DNA of 9,030 nucleotides from Euryarchaeota archaeon UBA169 (GTDB lineage: Archaea > Thermoplasmatota > Poseidoniia > MGIII > CG-Epi1), in the NCBI GenBank assembly GCA_002497685.1, contig DAEH01000064.1, positions 8,109-17,138 of the forward strand. Reading direction: 5' to 3'. The position numbers and the translations under genes were made by a program. This document shows positions 1 to 6,582 of this stretch, in pieces. The notes under the pieces were generated by a model. It was not told the DNA's origin. It ran no database searches and saw only the letters and a list, made by a program, of their open reading frames with translations. Position 1 is the stretch's first letter, and the number at the start of each line of letters is the position of its first letter.

Positions 1-3000
1 ACTGCCTCCTGAATTATCATATGCCGTTGCTACAACATCAAAATTACCTGATTTTGAGTAAGTGTGTGTTGCTGTAACTACCTCTCCGCTGAAATCCGAT
101 GCTTGGAATGTTTGTGATTCTCCATCCCCAAATTCAATAACAAAATGAGTTATTGAACCATCTGCATCTGTTGGTATTGTAAATGAGAACTGTTGCTCTG
201 TACCTTGTACTGGATTACTCAATGATGGGGCTGCAACGGTTGGGTTACTATTGGCTATAGTCGTATCAAAGGTATGAGTTCCGCTTTGTCCATTAACATC
301 GACGAAAACCATACTTGTTGTCCACGTTCCTGCATTAGTATATGCTGAACCATCCCATGAATTCATATCATAGGTACAAGTTACACCTGAATTACTACAT
401 TCTGCAAGGCCCCAAGCACTCATGTCTGTGCTAAATGTTCTAGCTGTTAAGGTAAATGTGTGTGTAGCTGGATTAAAATCAACATTGTCTGAAATCGTGA
501 ATGTTTGATCGCCACTAGCTGTAGCCATTATGTCGAATGTAATTACTTCACTTGCCCCTGCACCAACTACATATGATGAAGTTGCAAAACTAACTGAATC
601 TGACATGGACGTTACTATAAATGTTGTAGAAACTCCATTGTTTTGAATTGTAGCCGTTCCTTGACCTACCGTGCCTTCGTTAAAGGTATATTGATCAGCT
701 CCAGTAATTGCTAAAGATCTAGTTGATGAGGCTACTGCTACATCATATGAATCACTAGCGCCAGTATCCATTGAACCTGAAGCTGATAATCCAACAACTG
801 ATGATGCTCCACTAGCTGCGTTAGCTGGAATTGCTACAGTCACAGTTACCGTTGCAAAACTACCTGAAGAAATAGGCTCTGTAGATGAGGAAACTCCTGT
901 GGCCCATATTCCATTGTATCCTATCGCATAGGTATCGAAACCATTACCTTCATTAGTTATTGTAAAAGACAAGGTACCTGATTCACCTGGTTTTAATCCT
1001 ATTAAAGTATCTGCGGAAACCGATAACTCATAAATCTGATTAGCGGATGTTGTTACTGACTCACTTGCACCACCTACCACTGTGAATGTGACGGAAGATG
1101 TAGCGTCAGCTGCAGCACCGACTGGAATTGTCTGAGTGACTGAAATAGTGTCTGAGACCCCCATTTCTAATGTGGTGTCACCACCTATGTTATCTAAATC
1201 CCATGAGGATGAAATAGTGTAAAAGAACTTTTCTTGAGCATTACCTGTGTTCAAAATTGTGAAATGGTATGTGACTGTATCTCCAGGATTTCCTGAAAGA
1301 TCTGAGCCTCCTGTTAATTCATGCCCTGCAACTGTATCTACCGTAGTTGAACCACTTACGATTATATCGGCTACCGTATCATCATTAGATGCTGATGAAG
1401 TGACAGTCCATGTGTCTTTGGTTCCTGCAAGCACTTTAGGTACTGTTACAGTTACATCAAAGTCTGAAGTACTTCCATAAGCGACAATAACATAATCAAC
1501 TGCTGAGAACCAACCATTAACACTACTAGTTGCAATTGTAAAATTATCCTCAAAATTACCATTATTAGTTATTGTATAAGTGTATGTACTAGTACCTGGA
1601 GCTGTCGTAATGTCAGTACTTCCTCCATCTTTAATTTCCATATCAAAATTACTTGTAAGAGTTACATCAATTTGATCTCCGAAGTCTCCTGCTACAATTT
1701 CATTATGTAAATCTAAAACTTGGAAAGTAACTGCTCTAAAACCTCCTCTTTCATTAATGATGCTTGCTTCTGGAATTGTAACTTCGTAATGAGGATCTTC
1801 AAAACTCATTGCATAAGGTGCTGAACTGTGTTCTACTAATGCATTAACTGTAAGTGAATCTCCTGCATCTAAATTAGCATCAGTTGCTGTAATTTGAATA
1901 ACGAAATCATCTCCAACTCTCTGTACTAAATTATCACTCATTGTAGGTAAGTCATTGATAGTAACTGATGATGCTGAAACTAAATCATCACCGGTAGCTG
2001 CATCATTAGATCCTGAGAATTCTACAATTTGGGCTGCTGCTGCCCATGCTACAGTTGTAGAAACTGAATATGCATTACCAACGCCGTTTGTACAGTCCTC
2101 ATCCGCAGATGCGCCTTCATCCAAATCATAAGAAACTCCACCTACATCTACAGCTACAGCTGGGTTAGACTGTGCTTCCCATACACAATATACTACATCA
2201 AATACTATTACTTCGGATGTAGTAGCTGTAGTCAAACTTACTGAATCACTTACTAGCCATGGTGTTTCTGTATCAACTGAGAAAGCTGCTGTTCTTTCAT
2301 CTTCAGCAGAATCAAAACCATCGAAACCACTGATTGTAGCTGTAAGAGCACCACCAAATGCAGTTGTAAAAGTTGCTGAATATACTGCACCTGTTTCTTC
2401 ATCTCCTGACTCTTTCGTTAAAGCAATAAGAGGCGCTTGACAATTGTCGCCAGCATCACATACTTCAGCAGAAACTGTACCTGTGTGGCCATCTAAATCG
2501 GTATAAGTTATTGAAATAGTTCTTTCTGAATAAGGCATGTCATCCCCAGCAACTGCTGCATTATCAGTCAATACGGGTAATGTGTTAACAGTAATACCTG
2601 TCGAGTTGCGCCCCAATGGATCTACTCGCCATTCAAAATCTCCATCACTTGTACTAATCTTAAAATTGTAAAAAATAACTTCATCCCCTGGTGCGGAAAC
2701 TGTATCTTCAGCTGTGAGTGTGTCTGGAGTTTTCCAGATACCGTCAAGATCATCGCCAGTTCCATCACAAACTGCAACATCAGTATCATCACACACTAAC
2801 GCTACTTCATCACTCCAACTACCGTCAGGATCTCCAAATACTACAACGAAAGTCCCATCAATAATAGCCTCATCTGTGGTCTCATCTGCGTTCAGTACAA
2901 CACTGAATGAGATACCATCTGAAGGATTCAGTCTAGTAACATCTGAAGGTTCAAAACTGTCTGTATCCATAAGCGCTGCTTGGGAACTGCCCATCAAGAA

Positions 3001-3057
3001 TATTGATAGGACTCCAAGAGCCAAAGCCGACATAAATGCAACACGATTATTTATCAT
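1..3057 (-). CDS. Large secreted surface protein with tandem Ig-like repeats and a PKD-like domain (partial, C-terminus beyond left edge)
   Basis: An uninterrupted frame runs from an ATG whose complement is at 3055-3057 to the window edge, giving 1019 visible residues and no stop. It opens with a signal peptide: short basic N-region (MINNR), hydrophobic core to about residue 23, and a likely cut near SSQAA (24-28). Residues 30 to about 490 are acidic, Thr/Ser/Val-rich and beta-like, with cysteines 89/97, 200/206 and 291/322. Four tandem Ig-like units of CARDB/NEW3 style follow, marked by TITNNGN, TILNTGN, TITNEGN and TIQNNGV at about residues 494, 600, 699 and 803. A last cysteine pair lies at 887/894. 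The visible end (about 950-1019) is PKD-like, with FEFGDGE and THTYSKSGNFDV. Such proteins act outside the cell as surface-layer, adhesion or polymer-binding scaffolds. I see no catalytic domain, and the specific role is unknown. The C-terminal anchor, if any, is outside the window. Confidence 0.88.
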   Translation of the reverse strand, partial: MINNRVAFMSALALGVLSIFLMGSSQAALMDTDSFEPSDVTRLNPSDGISFSVVLNADETTDEAIIDGTFVVVFGDPDGSWSDEVALVCDDTDVAVCDGTGDDLDGIWKTPDTLTAEDTVSAPGDEVIFYNFKISTSDGDFEWRVDPLGRNSTGITVNTLPVLTDNAAVAGDDMPYSERTISITYTDLDGHTGTVSAEVCDAGDNCQAPLIALTKESGDEETGAVYSATFTTAFGGALTATISGFDGFDSAEDERTAAFSVDTETPWLVSDSVSLTTATTSEVIVFDVVYCVWEAQSNPAVAVDVGGVSYDLDEGASADEDCTNGVGNAYSVSTTVAWAAAAQIVEFSGSNDAATGDDLVSASSVTINDLPTMSDNLVQRVGDDFVIQITATDANLDAGDSLTVNALVEHSSAPYAMSFEDPHYEVTIPEASIINERGGFRAVTFQVLDLHNEIVAGDFGDQIDVTLTSNFDMEIKDGGSTDITTAPGTSTYTYTITNNGNFEDNFTIATSSVNGWFSAVDYVIVAYGSTSDFDVTVTVPKVLAGTKDTWTVTSSASNDDTVADIIVSGSTTVDTVAGHELTGGSDLSGNPGDTVTYHFTILNTGNAQEKFFYTISSSWDLDNIGGDTTLEMGVSDTISVTQTIPVGAAADATSSVTFTVVGGASESVTTSANQIYELSVSADTLIGLKPGESGTLSFTITNEGNGFDTYAIGYNGIWATGVSSSTEPISSGSFATVTVTVAIPANAASGASSVVGLSASGSMDTGASDSYDVAVASSTRSLAITGADQYTFNEGTVGQGTATIQNNGVSTTFIVTSMSDSVSFATSSYVVGAGASEVITFDIMATASGDQTFTISDNVDFNPATHTFTLTARTFSTDMSAWGLAECSNSGVTCTYDMNSWDGSAYTNAGTWTTSMVFVDVNGQSGTHTFDTTIANSNPTVAAPSLSNPVQGTEQQFSFTIPTDADGSITHFVIEFGDGESQTFQASDFSGEVVTATHTYSKSGNFDVVATAYDNSGGS

Positions 3058-3062
3058 TTGTA

Positions 3063-3066
3063 CACC
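3063..3066 (-). promoter_or_regulatory. Weak Shine-Dalgarno (GGTG) for the surface-protein gene
   Basis: On the minus strand GGTG lies five bases before the ATG at 3057. GGTG is part of the GGAGGTGA complement of archaeal 16S rRNA, and the spacing is normal. It supports the chosen start and fits a gene with a true 5' leader of about 60 nt if the TATA box at 3139-3149 is the one used. Only four bases match, so this is suggestive. Confidence 0.45.
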
Positions 3067-3138
3067 AATTACTTGAAATTAAAAACCCCTAAAATTGATT
3101 TATGAGCTCTAAGTTCAGTTATTGCATTAGAATCGCTC

Positions 3139-3149
3139 TTTATATAAAT
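3139..3149 (-). promoter_or_regulatory. Candidate TATA box of the surface-protein gene
   Basis: The minus strand reads TTTATATAAAG here, close to the archaeal TATA consensus (TTTATATA). Transcription would be expected about 25-27 bases downstream, near 3117, leaving a leader of about 60 nt before the ATG at 3057. The 154-bp space between the two divergent genes (3058-3211) holds this box and the plus-strand box at 3180-3189. I saw no small gene or stable hairpin in it. Confidence 0.5.
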
Positions 3150-3179
3150 TTATTCGCTAAGTATATGTGTAAAAAGAGA

Positions 3180-3189
3180 TAAATATAAG
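3180..3189 (+). promoter_or_regulatory. Candidate TATA box for leaderless transcription of the propeller-TPR gene
   Basis: TAAATATAAG is centred about 27 bases upstream of the ATG at 3212. That is the usual distance from an archaeal TATA box to the transcription start, so the mRNA probably begins at or next to the A of the start codon. No Shine-Dalgarno sequence precedes this ATG, which fits a leaderless transcript and favours 3212 over the in-frame TTG codons at 3206 and 3209. Confidence 0.5.
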
Positions 3190-3211
3190 CTTTGATGGAT
3201 TATGATTGTTG

Positions 3212-4672
3212 ATGTCAAATAATTCTAAGTTCCAAATAAAGACTTCAGATACGATAAAGTGTCTCTCATCGTCAGAAAATGGGATGAAAATAGCGTTTGG
3301 AGACAACAGTGGAAATATTTTTTTAGCAGACAATGAAGGGAATATTATTTGGGAAAAGAATATTGGTGAAGGCACATACGGAATAGCCATTATGAAAGAT
3401 GGAAATAGAGTTGTATGTGGAGGCAAAGACTGTAAACTACGAATGTTTAATTCGTTAGGAAATGTTGAATGGGAAATTAATGTTGGAAAATCTATTTGGT
3501 CACTTTCTGTAGACCCGAATGGGCAAGTTATTGTAATTGGAACTGGAGATTCAATAGCCATGTTCACTGAAAGTGGAACAAAGCTATGGGAATACGATAC
3601 CAGAAGAGCCATGGTAGGTGTTGGCGTATCAAGAAATGGGGCAAATGTTGTAGCCTGTGGTGATGAATTTTTATACTGCCTAGATTCTGAAGGAACATTA
3701 TCTTGGAAAAAACAAAGAAGTGATGCATTATGGGATGTAGACATTGAGAAAGATAATAATGCAATCATCATAGGAGGCTGGGACTGTACCGTCCACTCAC
3801 TTGATTTGCAAGGGAATGAATTATGGAATTTTGAAACCAATGGATATGTTCGCTCTGTAAGGCCTCTTGAAGATGGAGGAGTGCTGGCCGGATCACATGA
3901 TCATAAAATTTACAAATTGAATGATAAGGGAGAAGCTATGAAAATTTTTGATACTGAAAGTGAAATTGCATGCGTTTCTACCTCTTTATCAAATGACCTC
4001 ATCTACGCTGGAGCTGGAAATTCCATACTGGGTTTTGACATACATGAAGGGCATGTACCTGAATTTTCTAATGAATCGATAGATGTTGAACAAACTGATA
4101 ATGAAGTGAATGAATCTCCGATGTCGGAAGAGTATGAACCTATGTTTGGATTTGGGATGTTTGATGAACCAAGCCCAGATACAACTGAAATTCTTGAAAG
4201 AGACAACTACGTTGAGAATGAAGCTCCAACATCAACTAGAAATTATTCAACTAATTCTGAAAATTATACCAGCAATTATCAAAGTAGCAGCCCTACATAT
4301 CAAGATAATAGTGAAAATATTGATAGAGGGGGCGAATATCGTGAATTTGCAGCTAAAGTCCTGAAAGGAGACGTAAAGAATTACTTGAGACTTGGCAATG
4401 CAGCTTGGGCTGAAAAGCGTCTTGAAAGGGCTGCAGAACATTTTAGGAAAGCTACCGAAATAAATCCTGATGAACCTAGAGCTTGGCATAATTTAGCTGT
4501 TTGTAACTATCATCTTGCATTGAAGCGAAATCCTGATGATGTTGAAGGTGCTGTAGAAAGTGCTTTTGGGCCTCTTGAAATAGCAAAAGAAAAAGGTGGA
4601 AGTGAATATACTAGTGTTAACAAAACTCTAGCTTTTTTAGCATCACAAATTGGAATTGAAGAAAAAAACTAG
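3212..4672 (+). CDS. Cytoplasmic beta-propeller (PQQ/WD40-like) protein with C-terminal TPR-like domain
   Basis: The protein has 486 residues from the ATG, with no signal peptide or membrane segment. Residues 1 to about 280 form a beta-propeller. A blade motif of the type G-N/T-x-x-W recurs with Trp at 47, 87, 126, 165 and 205, a strict 39-40 residue period, plus at least one degenerate blade (MKIFDTE near 245). The pattern is closest to PQQ-like/outer-membrane BamB-type or WD40 blades. Residues about 285-375 are an acidic, then Ser/Asn/Tyr/Thr/Gln-rich linker containing the isolated hydrophobic string EPMFGFGMFDEP. Residues about 378-480 are helical and TPR-like; NYLRLGNAAWAEKRLERAAE is followed by HFRKATEINPDEPRAWHNLA. 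Both folds usually bind proteins, so a cytoplasmic scaffold or sensor is likely; no enzymatic motif is visible. The gene is divergent from the surface-protein gene and overlaps the convergent lipoprotein gene by 4 bp. Confidence 0.85.
   Translation: MSNNSKFQIKTSDTIKCLSSSENGMKIAFGDNSGNIFLADNEGNIIWEKNIGEGTYGIAIMKDGNRVVCGGKDCKLRMFNSLGNVEWEINVGKSIWSLSVDPNGQVIVIGTGDSIAMFTESGTKLWEYDTRRAMVGVGVSRNGANVVACGDEFLYCLDSEGTLSWKKQRSDALWDVDIEKDNNAIIIGGWDCTVHSLDLQGNELWNFETNGYVRSVRPLEDGGVLAGSHDHKIYKLNDKGEAMKIFDTESEIACVSTSLSNDLIYAGAGNSILGFDIHEGHVPEFSNESIDVEQTDNEVNESPMSEEYEPMFGFGMFDEPSPDTTEILERDNYVENEAPTSTRNYSTNSENYTSNYQSSSPTYQDNSENIDRGGEYREFAAKVLKGDVKNYLRLGNAAWAEKRLERAAEHFRKATEINPDEPRAWHNLAVCNYHLALKRNPDDVEGAVESAFGPLEIAKEKGGSEYTSVNKTLAFLASQIGIEEKN
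4662..4668 (-). terminator. Candidate oligo-T terminator of the PKD lipoprotein gene
   Basis: Immediately after the minus-strand TAG stop (4671-4669) the minus strand carries seven consecutive T residues, followed by CTTC. Archaeal RNA polymerase commonly stops at T-rich tracts in the non-template strand without a hairpin. The tract lies inside the last codons (Lys-Asn) of the convergent propeller-TPR gene. I see no equivalent T tract just downstream of that gene's own stop on the plus strand. Confidence 0.4.
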
Positions 4673-5802
4673 ATTTCAGTAATTACTGATTCATAGAAAG
4701 TATAGCTCACATAAAGTATCCAATCATTACCCTGATCTACTTCATTGAGAAATTCAGGAACTATGGAAGGTGCATCATTACAAGTAATAGAAGTTAGCCA
4801 AGAACCTTGGCCTTTTGCACTTGTATATCCATTCTGAAATAAATATTGCCTTACTTCAGCATCAGAACCTAAAGATAATATCAAATCATCAGGTATAGAT
4901 GATAAAACATCAAAGTTTAACTCAAGATTACCTGAAGTTCCGTTATCTGTCAAATTAAAAAGATAGTTTGTTGAAACTCCAAGAGAAAATTCATCTGGAA
5001 AAAGAGTACCTACTATTGGATTCTCTGGAGAATCTAAATCTTCATCTTCTTCCCATTCTAAATCATATATCACTGATGTTAAATTGTAAGGATAAACATG
5101 CTCCTGTGTTGTTGTAGCTCCTTCTGCAGTATAGCCAGCTAATGCAGGAATCGTAATTTGACTTTGAATAAATTCTACATTGTATGTTCTTATGTTAACA
5201 AGAACCCAAGTCTGAGCAGTACTAGATTCATTACCTGAGTCACTGACTGTTAAAGTAACGGTATAGTTACCAATGCTAGTATATTCATGATTTGGACGCA
5301 ATAGTGAAGACGTCGCACCATCTCCAAAATCCCATTCAAATTCTAATACATCTCCATCAGGGTCGCTCGAAGCCCCACCATCAAAAAATGCAATGCTATT
5401 GACCTTGACTTGTTGCCCAGTCCCACCATATGTTGCATCTAAACTTGCTACTGGCGCTTGATTTCTATACAATATATCAATGTCTTCCTTTGCAACACCA
5501 ATTTTACTGTCATCATCTATCACAGTTAGAGTAACTGTGTAAGTCCCTTCGTCTGAATAAACATGCTTTACGGATCGCCCAGAACTTCCCTGACTATCGC
5601 CGAAATCCCACAAAAATTTAGCACCGCTGGGATTATTACCTGCTGCCATAAATTGAATGGAATCACCTTCAATAAAGGTCTCTGCTAAAATTGAAATTTC
5701 AACGCCATCTAATGATTCCGGAGTACTGTCAAGACAGCCCGGAATTAGCATCATCGCAGCAATAATCCATAATTTGCGCACAGTATGGTAAAAACTGCTC
5801 AT
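4669..5802 (-). CDS. Secreted lipoprotein with two PKD domains and an unassigned C-terminal domain
   Basis: The 377-residue protein begins with a basic/hydrophobic signal sequence ending in a lipobox (LIPGC, residues 19-23), so Cys23 is probably the lipidated N-terminus on the outer face of the membrane. Two PKD (polycystic kidney disease) Ig-like domains follow. The first is at about 33-110, with WDFGD at 65-69 and the closing strand HVYSDEGTYTVTLTV. The second is at about 115-204, with an Asp-rich SDPDGD turn, WDFGDG at 157-162 and HEYTSIGNYTVTLTV. Residues about 205-377 are beta-rich with an acidic stretch (EWEEDEDLDSPE, 249-260), and I do not recognise the family. PKD domains act in surface binding and adhesion; an extracellular binding or structural role is inferred. 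The gene is divergent from psmA and its stop overlaps that of the propeller-TPR gene. Confidence 0.85.
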   Translation of the reverse strand: MSSFYHTVRKLWIIAAMMLIPGCLDSTPESLDGVEISILAETFIEGDSIQFMAAGNNPSGAKFLWDFGDSQGSSGRSVKHVYSDEGTYTVTLTVIDDDSKIGVAKEDIDILYRNQAPVASLDATYGGTGQQVKVNSIAFFDGGASSDPDGDVLEFEWDFGDGATSSLLRPNHEYTSIGNYTVTLTVSDSGNESSTAQTWVLVNIRTYNVEFIQSQITIPALAGYTAEGATTTQEHVYPYNLTSVIYDLEWEEDEDLDSPENPIVGTLFPDEFSLGVSTNYLFNLTDNGTSGNLELNFDVLSSIPDDLILSLGSDAEVRQYLFQNGYTSAKGQGSWLTSITCNDAPSIVPEFLNEVDQGNDWILYVSYTFYESVITEI

Positions 5803-5868
5803 TTAATAATTAAGCCACCTACCGATACCCTTTATTAGCGCGTGAAACGGTGGCATGTAGGTATTTTT
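5803..5868. promoter_or_regulatory. Compact divergent promoter region between the PKD lipoprotein gene and psmA
   Basis: Only 66 bp separate the two start codons, so both promoters must overlap here. For psmA the AT-rich TTTAATAATTAA (5802-5813) could serve as TATA box, placing the RNA start near 5835. For the lipoprotein gene the minus-strand CTAATAAA (5831-5838) could place the start near 5807, almost leaderless. Minus-strand AGGTG (5816-5820) is 13 bases from the lipoprotein ATG, long for a Shine-Dalgarno site. These box assignments are tentative; that both genes are driven from here follows from the divergent layout. Confidence 0.4.
5859..5862 (+). promoter_or_regulatory. Shine-Dalgarno (AGGT) deciding the psmA start
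   Basis: AGGT ends six bases before the ATG at 5869. This site, and the match of the protein from that ATG to the Thermoplasma alpha-subunit N-terminus, favour 5869 over the upstream in-frame GTG at 5842, which would add nine residues not typical of the family. Confidence 0.5.
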
Positions 5869-6582
5869 ATGCAAGCAGGACACATGGCATATGACCGAGC
5901 AATAACTGTATTTTCTCCAGATGGGAGATTATTTCAGGTTGAATATGCAAGGGAAGCAGTAAAGAGAGGGACTACCACCGTTGGTGTTAAATTCAAAAAC
6001 GGTGTTGTATTAATAGTAGATAAGAGATTAAGCTCTAAATTAATAGAAGCAGACAGTATTGAAAAAATATTCAAAATAGATGGGCATGTCGGTTGTGCAA
6101 CTTCAGGTTTAGTTGCTGATGCAAGAGCATTAGTTGACAAAGCTCGCGTAGAATGTCAAGTTAATACATTTAATTACGATGAAGCGTTGCCTGTTGCATC
6201 ACTTGTAAAGAAGCTATGTGATTTTAAACAAAGTTATACTCAATACGGAGGAGTAAGGCCCTTTGGTACAGCAATGTTGATTGCAGGAATCGATGCATCG
6301 GGACCTCATCTCTATGAAACTGATCCTTCTGGGGCAATGATGGCATACAAAGCTGGAGGAATTGGTGCTGGAAGAAATGAAGTCATGGAAGTCTTCGAAA
6401 AAGATTACAAAGAAGGTATGACTGAGAAACAAGCAATAAAATTAGGACTAAAAGCACTATCTGCAGCTAATGAAAATAATCTAAAAGCTGAAGTTATTGA
6501 AATTGCAGTTATAAGTACAGAAAGAGAATTTGGAACTTTAGACCCTGAAGTAGTTAGCGGAGAAATTAAAAAAATTAAGTAA
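5869..6582 (+). CDS. psmA: 20S proteasome alpha subunit
   Basis: The 237-residue product is the non-catalytic outer-ring subunit of the archaeal 20S proteasome. It forms the gated seven-membered ring that admits unfolded proteins from PAN or Cdc48-type ATPases to the beta-subunit chamber. The N-terminus MQAGHMAYDRAITVFSPDGR carries the gate Tyr8-Asp9-Arg10 set and continues LFQVEYAREAVKRG, the proteasome alpha signature. Lys66 (in SIEK) and Gly80-Leu81 correspond to the pocket that docks the ATPase C-terminal HbYX motif in the Thermoplasma enzyme, and YTQYGGVRPFG (123-133) is another family hallmark. As expected for an alpha subunit there is no N-terminal catalytic threonine. It is the first gene of the rightward operon, and its TAA overlaps the next ATG by one base (TAATG). 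The psmB partner is not in this window. Confidence 0.97.
   Translation: MQAGHMAYDRAITVFSPDGRLFQVEYAREAVKRGTTTVGVKFKNGVVLIVDKRLSSKLIEADSIEKIFKIDGHVGCATSGLVADARALVDKARVECQVNTFNYDEALPVASLVKKLCDFKQSYTQYGGVRPFGTAMLIAGIDASGPHLYETDPSGAMMAYKAGGIGAGRNEVMEVFEKDYKEGMTEKQAIKLGLKALSAANENNLKAEVIEIAVISTEREFGTLDPEVVSGEIKKIK

Noticed and set aside
2714..3076. Plus-strand open frame of 120 codons overlapping the start of the surface-protein gene
   Set aside because: It is antisense to the signal peptide and first domain of a convincing secreted protein, is Ser/Thr-rich low complexity, and has no domain of its own.
3080..3095. GGGGTTTTTAATTTC on the minus strand as an attenuator in the surface-protein leader
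   Set aside because: There is only a T5 run without a hairpin, and such runs are common in DNA of this composition.
3206..3211. TTG TTG start extending the propeller-TPR protein by two residues
   Set aside because: The ATG at 3212 is a better codon and lies at the distance from the TATA box expected for a leaderless transcript.
3157..3840. Minus-strand open frame of 227 codons opposite the propeller-TPR gene
   Set aside because: It is rich in Ser, Pro, Phe and His as expected from the antisense of an AT-rich coding frame, has no recognisable domain, and the plus-strand frame has clear propeller repeats.
4633..4638. T6 run on the plus strand as terminator of the propeller-TPR gene
   Set aside because: It lies upstream of the stop codon inside the coding region (Ala-Phe-Leu), so termination there would truncate the message.
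5817..5862. Inverted repeat ACCTAC (5817-5822) / GTAGGT (5857-5862) as an operator between the divergent genes
   Set aside because: Six base pairs with a 34-base loop is weak, and both arms coincide with or flank ribosome-site-like motifs of the two genes, which explains their similarity.
5842..5868. GTG start extending PsmA by nine residues
   Set aside because: The ATG at 5869 has an AGGT site at good spacing and gives the Thermoplasma-type N-terminus with Tyr8-Asp9-Arg10 in register.
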